Both the position numbers and the translations under genes were made by a program. A stretch of DNA of 64,000 nucleotides from Maribacter forsetii DSM 18668 (GTDB lineage: Bacteria > Bacteroidota > Bacteroidia > Flavobacteriales > Flavobacteriaceae): the NCBI RefSeq assembly GCF_000744105.1, contig NZ_JQLH01000001.1:2232001-2296000 (forward strand), written 5' to 3'. The notes under the pieces were generated by a model. That model was not told the origin of the DNA. It saw only the letters and a program-made list of their open reading frames with translations, and searched no databases. Below, piece by piece: positions 1 to 8,629 of this stretch (positions are counted from its first letter, which is position 1; each line of letters starts with the position of its first letter).

Positions 1-508
1 AACTCATATCGCATACTAGTGGACAGTCCGTTTTTGGAAACTTTTTGAATTGTGTCCCGTATATGGTGTTATTTGATGTAATATGTAAGTAGTCTAAACC
101 AGTAGGTACTGAATATCCTTTAGGTATGTATTTGAAATTTTCATCTTTAGATGATCCAACTTCAACAACTTCCCCAAACAATTTAGCTTCTTTAATTGCC
201 TTGTCACTCCAAGTACCCGTATTTAGGTATCCCGCTTTTGATTCTAACAAGTTATATGCAGTCATTAAAAACTCTAAGCTTGCACCACCTTGAAGAAAAA
301 GAGCTTTGTAGCCTTTGTCTTTTAGGTCAAGTAGCTCTAAGGCCAATGATCTTGCATTTTCCATTACGGCAACAAAATCTTTGCTTCTGTGAGAAATTTC
401 AATAAGTGAAAGTCCTGAGCCGTTGAAGTCCATAACAGCTTCAGAAGCCTTTAACAATACTTCTTTTGGTAATATACAAGGACCAGCGCTAAAATTATGT
501 TTTTTCAT
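1..508 (-). CDS. serC: Phosphoserine aminotransferase, N-terminal part (truncated by window edge)
   Basis: Reading the minus strand from the ATG at 508 gives MKKHNFSAGPCILPKEV and then SLIEISHRSKDF and LFLQGGASLEF, all typical of the N-terminal half of SerC, a PLP-dependent class V aminotransferase. The enzyme makes 3-phosphoserine from 3-phosphohydroxypyruvate and glutamate in serine biosynthesis. About 169 codons are present and the frame is open to base 1. The PLP-binding lysine lies beyond the edge. The acyl-CoA reductase gene lies upstream on the same strand with a gap of 64 bases that holds a short hairpin, so the two may be co-transcribed. The identification is firm; only the C-terminus is unseen. 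Confidence 0.93.
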   Translation of the reverse strand, partial: MKKHNFSAGPCILPKEVLLKASEAVMDFNGSGLSLIEISHRSKDFVAVMENARSLALELLDLKDKGYKALFLQGGASLEFLMTAYNLLESKAGYLNTGTWSDKAIKEAKLFGEVVEVGSSKDENFKYIPKGYSVPTGLDYLHITSNNTIYGTQFKKFPKTDCPLVCDMS

Positions 509-555
509 TTTGTGTGTAATTTAAGGATGCAAATGTCAGGATTTTTTAAGAATTT

Positions 556-572
556 ATGGGCAGTATGCCCAT
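556..572. repeat. Short perfect hairpin between acyl-CoA reductase and serC
   Basis: ATGGGCAGTATGCCCAT is a 7-bp inverted repeat with a 3-base loop, directly after the stop codon of the acyl-CoA reductase gene (minus strand). It has no T-run, so it is more likely a processing or attenuating hairpin than a classical terminator. A related GCCC/GGGC hairpin lies at 1693-1714. Confidence 0.4.
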
Positions 573-1643
573 TTAATTCAAGGATGTTCTCAACAAGAAA
601 TCAACTGTATCTATACCATCGGCATAGTCGTTCAATGAAGGCTGCTGTGTTTTGCCGAACGAAATTTCATTATCAATAAAGCCCGATGATACTATGCATT
701 GAATATTGTCTTCTTGATCTTTAAGGTATGTTTTCAAAGCATCGATATCTTCATAATACTCGTAAAATAGAGATGCAATAGGGGAGCCAAAACTTTCTTC
801 TTCTTTTAAAATGAGAAAACCATTATCTAAGATCTTAAACTCGCTCATTAAATAAACGGCTTTGTTATAGTCGTAATTGTTAGCGTATTTGTTATGATTT
901 ATAATATCGTTATATGGAAACATTGCCTCAAAAAATGTATCGATCTTATAATTTTTAGGAATGTAAATTTTGGAGACACTTCTGCACCCTAATCCAAAAT
1001 ATCTAAAAATATCTTCACCAAGGGCTTTAAGTTCTTCAGGAGGTTCGTTTCCATTAAGTACCGCTACAGAGTTTCTGTTTTTGCGAATAATATTAGGTTT
1101 TTTACTAAAATAATACTCAAAGTATCTTGCGGTATTGTTACTGCCGGTGGCGATTACAGCATCGTAGTTTTCAAGCTTTTCTTTGGTGAATGTGACCCTG
1201 TCCTTAAAAAGTGGCTCAATTTCTATAAGATAGTCAATAAGCAGAGGAATTAATTTCTGGTCGTTACTAGATAACTTCACCAATGCTTTGTTTCCCGTAA
1301 TCAATACACATAGAAGGTCGTGAAACCCTACCAGCGGTATATTGCCAGCCATAATAAGGGCTATAGCTTTCTCTTGGTTAGTTTCTAGGTCGTAGTTTTT
1401 AAGCCAGTTCTCTATATTTTCTTTGGTAAGAGCATTACCCCATTCTTGAAAAGCATGAATACAGTTTTCTTCTGAAAACCACCCATTATAATGTTGGGCT
1501 CTTTCCGCTTCGGTTTTAAACCGCTCGATCCATTTGTCATTTAAATGGTCAGAAATGGTATTTGTTGTGACTAAATCGCAAAATGTTCTTAGAAAATCTC
1601 CAAGTTTAACAAAAGCTTCTGTACTAAGGTTGCTATGGGCCAT
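573..1643 (-). CDS. LuxC-like acyl-CoA reductase
   Basis: This 356-residue protein matches the LuxC/acyl-CoA reductase family, which has the aldehyde dehydrogenase fold and reduces activated acyl groups to aldehydes with NAD(P)H. Seen in the sequence: an ATGSNNTARYFEYYF stretch (about residues 165-180) and FGLGCRSVSKI, whose Cys220 is the expected thioester nucleophile. The start is the ATG at 1641-1643. It lies just upstream of serC on the same strand and divergent from a 2x[4Fe-4S] ferredoxin. From memory this grouping recurs in Flavobacteriaceae, which suggests the three act in one pathway, but the substrate in non-luminous Bacteroidota is not known to me. The family assignment is confident; the role is open. 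Confidence 0.82.
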   Translation of the reverse strand: MAHSNLSTEAFVKLGDFLRTFCDLVTTNTISDHLNDKWIERFKTEAERAQHYNGWFSEENCIHAFQEWGNALTKENIENWLKNYDLETNQEKAIALIMAGNIPLVGFHDLLCVLITGNKALVKLSSNDQKLIPLLIDYLIEIEPLFKDRVTFTKEKLENYDAVIATGSNNTARYFEYYFSKKPNIIRKNRNSVAVLNGNEPPEELKALGEDIFRYFGLGCRSVSKIYIPKNYKIDTFFEAMFPYNDIINHNKYANNYDYNKAVYLMSEFKILDNGFLILKEEESFGSPIASLFYEYYEDIDALKTYLKDQEDNIQCIVSSGFIDNEISFGKTQQPSLNDYADGIDTVDFLLRTSLN

Positions 1644-1647
1644 TATA

Positions 1648-1679
1648 TTTGTATACTAATTCGGTAGGAATTACCTTTG
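1648..1679 (+). promoter_or_regulatory. Bacteroidota-type promoter for the ferredoxin gene
   Basis: TTTG at 1648-1651 and TACCTTTG at 1672-1679 are 20 bases apart, fitting the -33 (TTG) and -7 (TAnnTTTG) consensus of the Bacteroidota primary sigma factor. The expected start of transcription is near 1685, just before a GCCC/GGGC hairpin in the 5' leader. Confidence 0.55.
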
Positions 1680-1681
1680 TG

Positions 1682-1689
1682 CAAAAATA
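1682..1689 (-). promoter_or_regulatory. Possible -7 box for the acyl-CoA reductase gene
   Basis: On the minus strand the sequence reads TATTTTTG, matching the Bacteroidota TAnnTTTG box, 38 bases before the start codon. No convincing TTG -33 element is seen at the right distance. Confidence 0.3.
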
Positions 1690-1692
1690 AGC

Positions 1693-1714
1693 ATGCCCGT
1701 TCTTTTTTGGGCAT
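1693..1714 (+). repeat. Hairpin in the ferredoxin 5' leader
   Basis: ATGCCC and GGGCAT flank a T-rich loop of 10 bases, 19 bases before the ferredoxin start codon. It could affect stability or translation of the mRNA. No known riboswitch motif is recognised. Confidence 0.35.
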
Positions 1715-1732
1715 TTTAATGTAGAAGAAATT

Positions 1733-2083
1733 ATGGCAATTATAATAACAGATGAATGTATAAATTGTGGGGCTTGTGAACCAGAATGTCCTAATACGGC
1801 AATATATGAAGGAGCAGATGAATGGAGATACGCAGATGGTACTTCTTTAGATGGCAGTGTTGTTTTGCCTGATGGTAAAGAAGTTGACGCAAATGATGTT
1901 CAAGAACCTATTAGTGATGAAGTTTATTACATAGCTCCTGATAAATGTACGGAATGTATGGGCTTTCATGAAGAGCCACAGTGTGCAGCTGTTTGCCCTG
2001 TAGATTGTTGTGTGCCAGATGATGATCATGTAGAAACAGAAGAGGTGCTTTTGGCGAAGCAAAAATTCATGCACCCAGAATGA
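1733..2083 (+). CDS. 2x[4Fe-4S] ferredoxin
   Basis: This 116-residue protein has two cysteine clusters. The first is CINCGACEPECP (Cys9, 12, 15, 19). The second is CTECMGFHEEPQCAAVCP (Cys72, 75, 84, 88) with the C-x2-C-x8-C-x3-C spacing of bacterial-type 2[4Fe-4S] ferredoxins, followed by an acidic tail. It is a soluble electron carrier. An acidic insert of about 50 residues separates the clusters. It has its own promoter, is divergent from the acyl-CoA reductase, and is followed by a bidirectional terminator, so it is a single-gene unit. It may give electrons to a partner of the neighbouring reductase, which is an inference from position only. Confidence 0.92.
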   Translation: MAIIITDECINCGACEPECPNTAIYEGADEWRYADGTSLDGSVVLPDGKEVDANDVQEPISDEVYYIAPDKCTECMGFHEEPQCAAVCPVDCCVPDDDHVETEEVLLAKQKFMHPE

Positions 2084-2205
2084 TATTATATTTATTCTCT
2101 TAGAAATGAAAAATCCTTGAGTTTAAAATGTGAGTGTAAAGTAACATTTTATGAGTTGAATTATTAGAGAAACTTAGAAATCACTTAACATACTTATATT
2201 AAAAG

Positions 2206-2241
2206 AAAAAAGCTACCTAAATCAATAGGTAGCTTTTTTTA
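2206..2241. terminator. Bidirectional intrinsic terminator
   Basis: The stem AAGCTACCTA / TAGGTAGCTT (10 bp, 6-base loop) is preceded by A-runs and followed by a T-run, so it can end both the ferredoxin transcript and the convergent TonB receptor transcript. Confidence 0.85.
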
Positions 2242-2258
2242 ATCAAACTAAATCAAAA

Positions 2259-5200
2259 CTAAAATTTATAATTCAACGATAGGTTGAACATAGTTCCTAA
2301 TTGGCTAAAGTGATAACCATCATACGTCATTTGAGAATAACGTTGGTTGAAAGTAATCAAGTTAGATTGGTTTTGAGTCTGAGCCGGATCAGCCAAAATA
2401 GCATCTCCTGCAGCATTCTGAGAAACAAAATTCCATTCAGGTAATACATTTAACAAGTTATTTATGTTAAGTGCAATTGTCAATTTATCTGAAGCGCTAT
2501 AATTAACTCCTAAATCAGTAACTACTTTAGGATCAAATTCAGTACCTAAGTTAAAATTACCATTTGCATCAGTACTTAAACCTTGTTGAAAGAAGCTAGT
2601 TTTTCCAAATAAAGTGTTATTTAAAGAAAATCCGAATTTATTTATTTCGTAATTAGCTCCTAAAATCCATTTAGTCTTAGGTCTAGAAGTAAAGAATAAG
2701 GCCTCTTGAGTTTGGTTTACAACAGATTGACCTGAATTTGCTACTAAATCAATATCTTTTACAGGACCGTCTAGTTCGTTTTGAATAGTATAATTACCGG
2801 ATAAGTTTAAATCTAAACTTCCTTCACCAATTTCAATTCCTTTATAAGCAAGAACAACATCTATACCAGAAGTTTTAGTGTCTATTGCGTTAGAAAAGAA
2901 ACTAACATCGCTTAAATTGTTGTTCGCTAAAAGAATATCTAAAGGATTTGTAGGGTCGCCACTTCCACCTATTTCATTACCTAAAACAATTCTATCTTCT
3001 ACTGAAATGTTGTAGTAATCTAAAGTATAACTGAATTTATTAGCTATTTTACCTCCAAAACCAATAGTAAAGTTGGTAGATGTTTCAGCATCTAATTGAG
3101 GTATACCCAATAATTTAGCTTGTGTAGATACATTGTTGATTAAACCACCAACTTGAATACCTTGACCTGGAACAAAACTATACTGCGCTTTTTGAGTATA
3201 GATTTGGTGTAGGGTAGGAGCTCTAAATCCAGAAGATATAGAACCTCTTAATGTAAATTCATCACTAAACTTGTAACGAGAACTAAACTTATATATAAAT
3301 GTGTTACCGAAATCTGAATAGTTCTCCGTTCTAATAGTACCGCTTAATAAGAAAGCGTCAGACACATCATAATCTAAACTTAAGTAGCCACCAATATTGT
3401 AACGGTTAAATTTACCAGAATTCTGAGGAGAAGCACCTGCAAATGAATCTGCACCACCACCGTCATAAGAAGCCAATTCACCTTCTATAATTTCAAAAGT
3501 TTCCGTTCTAAACTCGGCACCGACACCAATACTAATTTTGTCAGATAATAATCTAGAAATATCAATGTTACCAACATTATGAGAAAATCTAGTTCCTCCT
3601 GGATCAAATGATTGTTGACTATTTTCTCTATAAAGCTCAGAACCTTCGGTAATTTCACCATCATCTACAGAGCCATTCCCGTTTGCGTCTATGAATACAG
3701 AAGGAGAATAAACAACATTTCTATTATGGGTATTGTTTACCTTGTAAGTTTGTAAGTTGCCACCAGTCGTGAAACTTGCGTCAATATTCCAATCGTTTAT
3801 TACCGATTTAAATCCAATGGTAGCATTGTAATCGCTTAATAAACCTTCAAATGTAGGTAAGTAACCATCGTATCCGCCAGCTGTATTTGGGTTGTCACCA
3901 GGAAAGAAATCTGCTAAGTAAGGAAAATCATCCACTGTTCTCCAATAAGGTGTTCTGTAATTTGCAAAACTGTTTACAGCTTTATAAACATAAGCAGCGT
4001 TACCATATAATGAGGTATTTTCACTTAAGTCATAACCTAAATTTACAGAAAATTTTGCAGCCGCAGTTTCTGGAGAGCCGTTAATGTTTCCCGCATCTGG
4101 GCGTCTTGATAAGAATTCCTGTACATCTGCAATATCAGCACCAAAATCACCAGCTTCACCAGCTGCATCTACAGTACCTGGTCTATTAGCTTGATTCACT
4201 TTAGATAAATCTACAGTGTAGTTTACGAAACCTTTATCTTCACCAATAGTAGAACCGTTATTGATTGCAACACCAAACATTTCACCATCGCCTTCAGAAG
4301 TGATACCTGTTCTTACTGTAGCTGAACCTTCATTTGGAGAATCTTTTAATATAATGTTCATTACACCTGCAATGGCATCTGAACCATATTGTGCAGAAGC
4401 ACCATCACGTAAAATTTCAACTCTCTTGATTGCATCTGTAGGTATAGCTGAAATATCCGCACCTGTTTCACCACGACCTGGAGATGTTTGTGTATATAAC
4501 AAGGCACTTAAGTTCTTACGCTTACCATTAATCAAAATTAATGTTCTAGATGGTCCCATGTTTCTGATTTCATAAGGATCCAATAAAGATGTTGCATCAT
4601 TTACAGGCGTTTGTACCGTGTTAAAAGAAGGAATTTTGTATTGCAAGGCTTTATCAAAAGTTGCTTGTCCTGTTGAACTTAAATCCTTAGCTCCAATTAC
4701 ATCTACAGGTAATGGTGTGTCCGCATTACTTCTAGGCGCTGTACGAGAACCAACGACGATAAATTCATCCAGCTGCATACCTTCAGATAATTGAACGTTT
4801 ATTGTGTTTTTTCCTGTAGTTGAAACTTCTTGAGTTGCAAAACCGATATAGCTAAATACTAATTTAGTATCATCAGTAACGTTAATAGTATAGTTTCCAT
4901 CAAAATCTGAAGTAGTTCCGTTAGTTGTACCTTTTTCAACAATGTTTACTCCCGCTAAAGGCATTCCAGAATCATCTGTTACTTTACCGGTAATGCTGTT
5001 TTGAATTTTTTCATTCAAAGTCATTGCCGTAATTCCATTAGTACTTGAGTTAATTTTTAAAACCTTGGCTCTTTCAGGTTTTTTATGGTAAACAACGTAA
5101 TATTTGTTTCCTAGATATTCAAAATCAAAACTAGTCTTGCGCTCTAGTTTATTGATAATTTTATCCAGTACAGGAAATTTGTATTCCTCAGGGTTTAAGC

Positions 5201-5378
5201 TGGTACTTGATACCAGAGCTGGGTTGTAAGTAAAAAAGACTTCGTGTTTTTCACTGATCTCATTAAGAAACTCGCTTAGGGTAACGTTTTCTTTGAGTTC
5301 ATTAGCAGCTGTTACACTGGTGATGCTTGAAAATAGCATTACCGCAAGCAGCAATCTCATTAGTTTGTTCGTTCTCAT
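2259..5378 (-). CDS. STN-domain TonB-dependent receptor (FecA-like transducer)
   Basis: This 1039-residue outer-membrane protein has a signal peptide (about 1-24), an STN signalling domain (about 28-95), a carboxypeptidase-regulatory-like beta domain (about 128-205, starting SITGKVTDDSGMPLAGVNI), a plug domain with RVEILRDGASAQYGSDA, and a large C-terminal beta barrel ending in an aromatic residue (LNYKF). The STN domain together with the adjacent FecR and ECF sigma genes indicates a transenvelope signalling receptor that senses its own substrate. No SusD gene follows, so it is not a classical SusC/D pair. The substrate cannot be told from sequence; an iron complex or an oligomeric nutrient is possible. 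It is last in the unit sigma-fecR-receptor and ends at a bidirectional terminator. Confidence 0.9.
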   Translation of the reverse strand: MRTNKLMRLLLAVMLFSSITSVTAANELKENVTLSEFLNEISEKHEVFFTYNPALVSSTSLNPEEYKFPVLDKIINKLERKTSFDFEYLGNKYYVVYHKKPERAKVLKINSSTNGITAMTLNEKIQNSITGKVTDDSGMPLAGVNIVEKGTTNGTTSDFDGNYTINVTDDTKLVFSYIGFATQEVSTTGKNTINVQLSEGMQLDEFIVVGSRTAPRSNADTPLPVDVIGAKDLSSTGQATFDKALQYKIPSFNTVQTPVNDATSLLDPYEIRNMGPSRTLILINGKRKNLSALLYTQTSPGRGETGADISAIPTDAIKRVEILRDGASAQYGSDAIAGVMNIILKDSPNEGSATVRTGITSEGDGEMFGVAINNGSTIGEDKGFVNYTVDLSKVNQANRPGTVDAAGEAGDFGADIADVQEFLSRRPDAGNINGSPETAAAKFSVNLGYDLSENTSLYGNAAYVYKAVNSFANYRTPYWRTVDDFPYLADFFPGDNPNTAGGYDGYLPTFEGLLSDYNATIGFKSVINDWNIDASFTTGGNLQTYKVNNTHNRNVVYSPSVFIDANGNGSVDDGEITEGSELYRENSQQSFDPGGTRFSHNVGNIDISRLLSDKISIGVGAEFRTETFEIIEGELASYDGGGADSFAGASPQNSGKFNRYNIGGYLSLDYDVSDAFLLSGTIRTENYSDFGNTFIYKFSSRYKFSDEFTLRGSISSGFRAPTLHQIYTQKAQYSFVPGQGIQVGGLINNVSTQAKLLGIPQLDAETSTNFTIGFGGKIANKFSYTLDYYNISVEDRIVLGNEIGGSGDPTNPLDILLANNNLSDVSFFSNAIDTKTSGIDVVLAYKGIEIGEGSLDLNLSGNYTIQNELDGPVKDIDLVANSGQSVVNQTQEALFFTSRPKTKWILGANYEINKFGFSLNNTLFGKTSFFQQGLSTDANGNFNLGTEFDPKVVTDLGVNYSASDKLTIALNINNLLNVLPEWNFVSQNAAGDAILADPAQTQNQSNLITFNQRYSQMTYDGYHFSQLGTMFNLSLNYKF

Positions 5379-5393
5379 AAATAAATAGTTTAG

Positions 5394-6407
5394 TTAATAA
5401 ATAGGGTTTTCTTGTACGCGTAAAATATTGTCTTTGTTAGTGATTCTTGTTCCTGTAGCTTTTTCGATAGCGGCAATACAGATTTGTAAATTCTGATTAG
5501 GTATACCGCCAGAAATAGGTAAATCTTTTAAATGTTCTGATTCATATTGAACTTTTACTCCGTAAGTAGTTTCTAAGTTGTACATCACCTCTTTTAGCGG
5601 AATTTCATTAAAGGCATAAGTACCGCCACGCCATAGCGCGTAGGGGGTTTCTATATCTACTTTTTGGTGCGTTAATTTTTTGCTTTCATTTGAAAAAGAA
5701 ACCATTTCGCCAGGAATCATTTTGGTGACTTCTCCATTGTTTAGCTCTAAATGAATAGAACCTTCATCAAGCACTACATTGGTTTTCTGTTTTCTAGTAT
5801 TCACATGAAATTGAGTACCAAGAACTTCAACTTTAAGGTCTTCTGTAATTACCCAGAACTTGGCATTTGTACTAGGTATAGATTTAACTTTGAAGTAAGC
5901 TTCTCCTTTTAAGTTAATAAGACGAGGATTGTCATTTTCGTACCATATCTCAGAATTTCCATTTAGTACTACAGAAGTACCATCTGGTAATTTTAAGTCT
6001 ATTATTTCTCCAAAATTTGTTTTGTGATTGGTTGTTGAGTTATTATTGAAATATGAATAACTGGTGTAGCTTATTAATACAAGTAATACCGCAGCGGCTG
6101 CAGTAATTATCGTACTATTTATGGTACGTGTTTTTTTAAACTTAGGTTTTGTAGAAGTTGTTAGGTCTACTTTTTGTAAAACACTTGTCAACGCCTTGTC
6201 TACATTATCGTTACTTGGATATTGTTGATTGAAATTGATACCAGTAATAATAGATTTTGCATTTTCTACAATTTCTATATGTTCAGGGTTGTTCTGAATC
6301 CAATTATTCCAGTATGTGATATCATTTTTGTTTAAGCCTTTGGCCCAGTTTTCAAATGAAGCATCCGATAAGAAATAATTTAAGTCGAATTTATTTTTGT
6401 TGTCCAT
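5394..6407 (-). CDS. FecR-family anti-sigma factor
   Basis: This 337-residue protein has the Bacteroidota FecR layout: a cytoplasmic N-terminal part that would hold the sigma factor, one membrane segment (about residues 98-120, IITAAAAVLLVLISYTSYSY), a periplasmic FecR domain (about 130-240, with DLKLPDGTSVVLNG and GEAYFKV), and a C-terminal DUF4974-type domain (about 262-335) that should contact the STN domain of the receptor. It lies 15 bases upstream of the receptor gene and 57 bases downstream of the sigma gene, all on the minus strand. Confidence 0.92.
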   Translation of the reverse strand: MDNKNKFDLNYFLSDASFENWAKGLNKNDITYWNNWIQNNPEHIEIVENAKSIITGINFNQQYPSNDNVDKALTSVLQKVDLTTSTKPKFKKTRTINSTIITAAAAVLLVLISYTSYSYFNNNSTTNHKTNFGEIIDLKLPDGTSVVLNGNSEIWYENDNPRLINLKGEAYFKVKSIPSTNAKFWVITEDLKVEVLGTQFHVNTRKQKTNVVLDEGSIHLELNNGEVTKMIPGEMVSFSNESKKLTHQKVDIETPYALWRGGTYAFNEIPLKEVMYNLETTYGVKVQYESEHLKDLPISGGIPNQNLQICIAAIEKATGTRITNKDNILRVQENPIY

Positions 6408-6464
6408 TTAGTAAGGTGTTCCGTTTATAAGAGCCTGAACGCTTAAAAATATACCCTACTATTT

Positions 6465-7043
6465 TCAACTTTTTTTCAAAATAGTTTTAATCTGTTGATT
6501 TTCAGATGCTATTCTAAGTTTTTTTAATGCTTTTTGTAGTGTGTTTAAAACGCTTTGGTAGTTCATATCCATTACTTCGGCGATGTCAGTTGTAGTCATT
6601 CCGCTGTAGTATTTCAAATAAATAGCTTCTTTTTGTCTTGGTGATAATTCATTGATAAGTGTAGCTAGGGTAGAGGTGCAAAGGAATTGAATTTCTTGCT
6701 TAATGGATATTTCCTCAATCGAAAAAGTAAAATTTGTTTTAAATAATTGAGCTTCTGATATTGGAATATTATTTTGATTCTTTTGTAATTGTTTTACTAA
6801 TCTTCTTTTAAATGAAACGAACAAGTATGCTTTTAAGCTATTTATTTTTCCCAAACGCTCTCTATTTTCGAAAAGTTGAATAAAGAAATTTTGGAGGCAA
6901 TCCTCAGTCAATTCTAGGTTATTGCTCAATTTTAAACCATAAACATGTAGTTGAGGATAATACTTTTTAAAAAGTAAGCTGAACCCATGGGATTCGCCCT
7001 TTTTAAAAAAATACCATATAGTTTCATCTGAATGAAGTTCCAT
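6465..7043 (-). CDS. ECF sigma factor, FecI-like
   Basis: This 192-residue protein has sigma region 2 (about residues 20-85, with LTEDCLQNFFIQLFENR) and region 4 (about 130-178, LSPRQKEAIYLKYYSGMTT then TDIAEVMDMNYQSVLNTL), as in the Bacteroidota RpoE/FecI group. It would be released by the adjacent FecR protein when the receptor is occupied, and would then direct transcription of the receptor genes. It is the first gene of the three-gene unit. The 200-base spacer to ychF is AT-rich and shows no strong motif on the minus strand. Confidence 0.9.
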   Translation of the reverse strand: MELHSDETIWYFFKKGESHGFSLLFKKYYPQLHVYGLKLSNNLELTEDCLQNFFIQLFENRERLGKINSLKAYLFVSFKRRLVKQLQKNQNNIPISEAQLFKTNFTFSIEEISIKQEIQFLCTSTLATLINELSPRQKEAIYLKYYSGMTTTDIAEVMDMNYQSVLNTLQKALKKLRIASENQQIKTILKKS

Positions 7044-7213
7044 AAATTCTTACAAGTTCTTCTGCCAAATTAATAATAATTTATTAAAAAGTGTTAAACA
7101 TGTTATTTTTTAATACCGAATAGCTAAATAATTTGAATATTAATAGATTAATTTGTAGGAAACCTGTTGAAAGTTATATGTAAAAATTGAATGAAAATTG
7201 TCTTAGTAAAAAC

Positions 7214-7221
7214 TATATTTG
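7214..7221 (+). promoter_or_regulatory. Possible -7 box for ychF
   Basis: TATATTTG matches TAnnTTTG and lies 22 bases before the ychF start codon. The nearest TTG (7187-7189) is 24 bases away, slightly far for a -33 element. Confidence 0.35.
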
Positions 7222-7243
7222 CATCCTTGAAATATGATTAATT

Positions 7244-8338
7244 ATGAAAGCAGGTATTGTAGGATTGCCAAACGTAGGTAAATCAACACTTTTTAATTGT
7301 TTATCCAATGCAAAAGCGCAAAGTGCAAATTTTCCTTTTTGTACGATAGAGCCTAATATAGGTGTAGTAAATGTGCCGGATGCCCGTTTGCAAAAGTTAG
7401 AAGAGTTGGTTGATCCAGAAAGAGTTTTGCCTGCCACTGTTGAGATTGTTGATATTGCCGGACTGGTTAAAGGAGCTAGTAAGGGTGAGGGGTTAGGAAA
7501 TCAGTTTTTGGGAAACATTCGTGAAACAGATGCTATATTACATGTATTGCGTTGTTTTGATAATGACAATATTGTTCATGTAGATGGTAGTGTTGATCCC
7601 ATTAGAGATAAGGAGACTATTGATATGGAACTTCAATTAAAAGACTTGGAGACCGTTGAAAAGAAATTGGAGAAAGTGAAAAGAGCAGCTAGAACAGGTA
7701 ATAAAGATTCCCAGAAAGAAGAGGCTGTTTTACTTGCCGTAAAAAACGGATTAGAGGCTGGTACATCGGTAAGGGCTATTGAAATAGAAGAGGAATCTAG
7801 ACTGGAGTTTGTAAAACCCTTACAGTTTATTACAGATAAGCCAGTGATGTATGTTTGTAATGTAGATGAAGATGCTGCGGTATCTGGTAATGCATATGTT
7901 GAAAAAGTGAAAGAAACGGTTGCAGCTGAAAATGCTGAAGTTATTTTCTTAGCGGTTGGTACGGAAGCGGATATTACGGAGTTGGAGACTTATGACGAGC
8001 GTCAAATGTTTTTAGAAGATTTAGGTTTGGAAGAGCCTGGTTCTGCTAAGTTGATACGTGGAGCTTATAAGTTACTTGATTTGGAAACTTATTTTACTGC
8101 AGGTGTTAAAGAAGTTCGTGCTTGGACTATTCCTGTTGGAGCAACTGCTCCACAAGCTGCGGGAGTTATTCATACCGATTTTGAAAAAGGCTTTATCCGT
8201 GCAGAAGTTATCGCTTATGATGACTACGTTGCTCTAGGTAGTGAAGCAAAAGTTAAGGAAGCTGGTAAAATGAGAGTAGAAGGTAAGGAGTACATTGTTA
8301 AAGATGGTGATGTAATGCATTTCCGTTTTAATGTTTAA
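7244..8338 (+). CDS. ychF: Redox-regulated ATPase YchF (OLA1 family)
   Basis: This 364-residue protein is full length for YchF, a universally conserved Obg-family P-loop protein that binds ribosomes and hydrolyses ATP rather than GTP. Seen: the G1 loop GLPNVGKST (residues 7-15), DIAGLVKGASKGEGLGNQFL (G3 region, about 70-89), the altered G4 motif NVDE (206-209) that gives ATP specificity in this family, and a C-terminal TGS domain (about 280-362). The start follows a TAnnTTTG box. Its stop overlaps by 4 bases the 3' end of the convergent cbpM gene. Confidence 0.97.
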   Translation: MKAGIVGLPNVGKSTLFNCLSNAKAQSANFPFCTIEPNIGVVNVPDARLQKLEELVDPERVLPATVEIVDIAGLVKGASKGEGLGNQFLGNIRETDAILHVLRCFDNDNIVHVDGSVDPIRDKETIDMELQLKDLETVEKKLEKVKRAARTGNKDSQKEEAVLLAVKNGLEAGTSVRAIEIEEESRLEFVKPLQFITDKPVMYVCNVDEDAAVSGNAYVEKVKETVAAENAEVIFLAVGTEADITELETYDERQMFLEDLGLEEPGSAKLIRGAYKLLDLETYFTAGVKEVRAWTIPVGATAPQAAGVIHTDFEKGFIRAEVIAYDDYVALGSEAKVKEAGKMRVEGKEYIVKDGDVMHFRFNV

Positions 8339-8628
8339 TGTTCATATATAGTCAACCGGTCACGTAGTAGTTTTAATTCTTGCTCTAATCGGTTGACTTT
8401 TTTTATCATATGGTTTAAGGTGTCTATGCCTTCCATATTAATACCAAGCTCTTCTCGTAATCTATATATGCGTTCAATCTCAACAATATATTGTGGTTCA
8501 ACATATATTTTATTTTCAATTTGCTGTACTTCGATCATTTCAAATTCTAAAAGGTCATTTATGAATTCCATCGGAGTTTGTGTTCGTTGACAGTATACTT
8601 CTATCTGTATGTAGTTTTCTGAATTCAT
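8335..8628 (-). CDS. cbpM: Chaperone modulator CbpM (MerR-like)
   Basis: This 97-residue protein resembles CbpM: a small MerR_2-type helical domain (YIVEIERIYRLREELGINMEGID) followed by a C-terminal coiled coil (about 72-95). In Gammaproteobacteria CbpM binds the J domain of CbpA and blocks its co-chaperone and DNA-binding activity. Here it lies one base downstream of a CbpA-type dnaJ gene, the classical arrangement, so the pair is very probably one transcript. It ends overlapping ychF tail to tail. Confidence 0.85.
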   Translation of the reverse strand: MNSENYIQIEVYCQRTQTPMEFINDLLEFEMIEVQQIENKIYVEPQYIVEIERIYRLREELGINMEGIDTLNHMIKKVNRLEQELKLLRDRLTIYEH

Positions 8629-8629
8629 A

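Noticed and set aside
4261..4575. Open frame of 104 codons on the plus strand
   Set aside because: It lies antisense inside the TonB receptor gene and has no family features; it is a shadow of the real frame.
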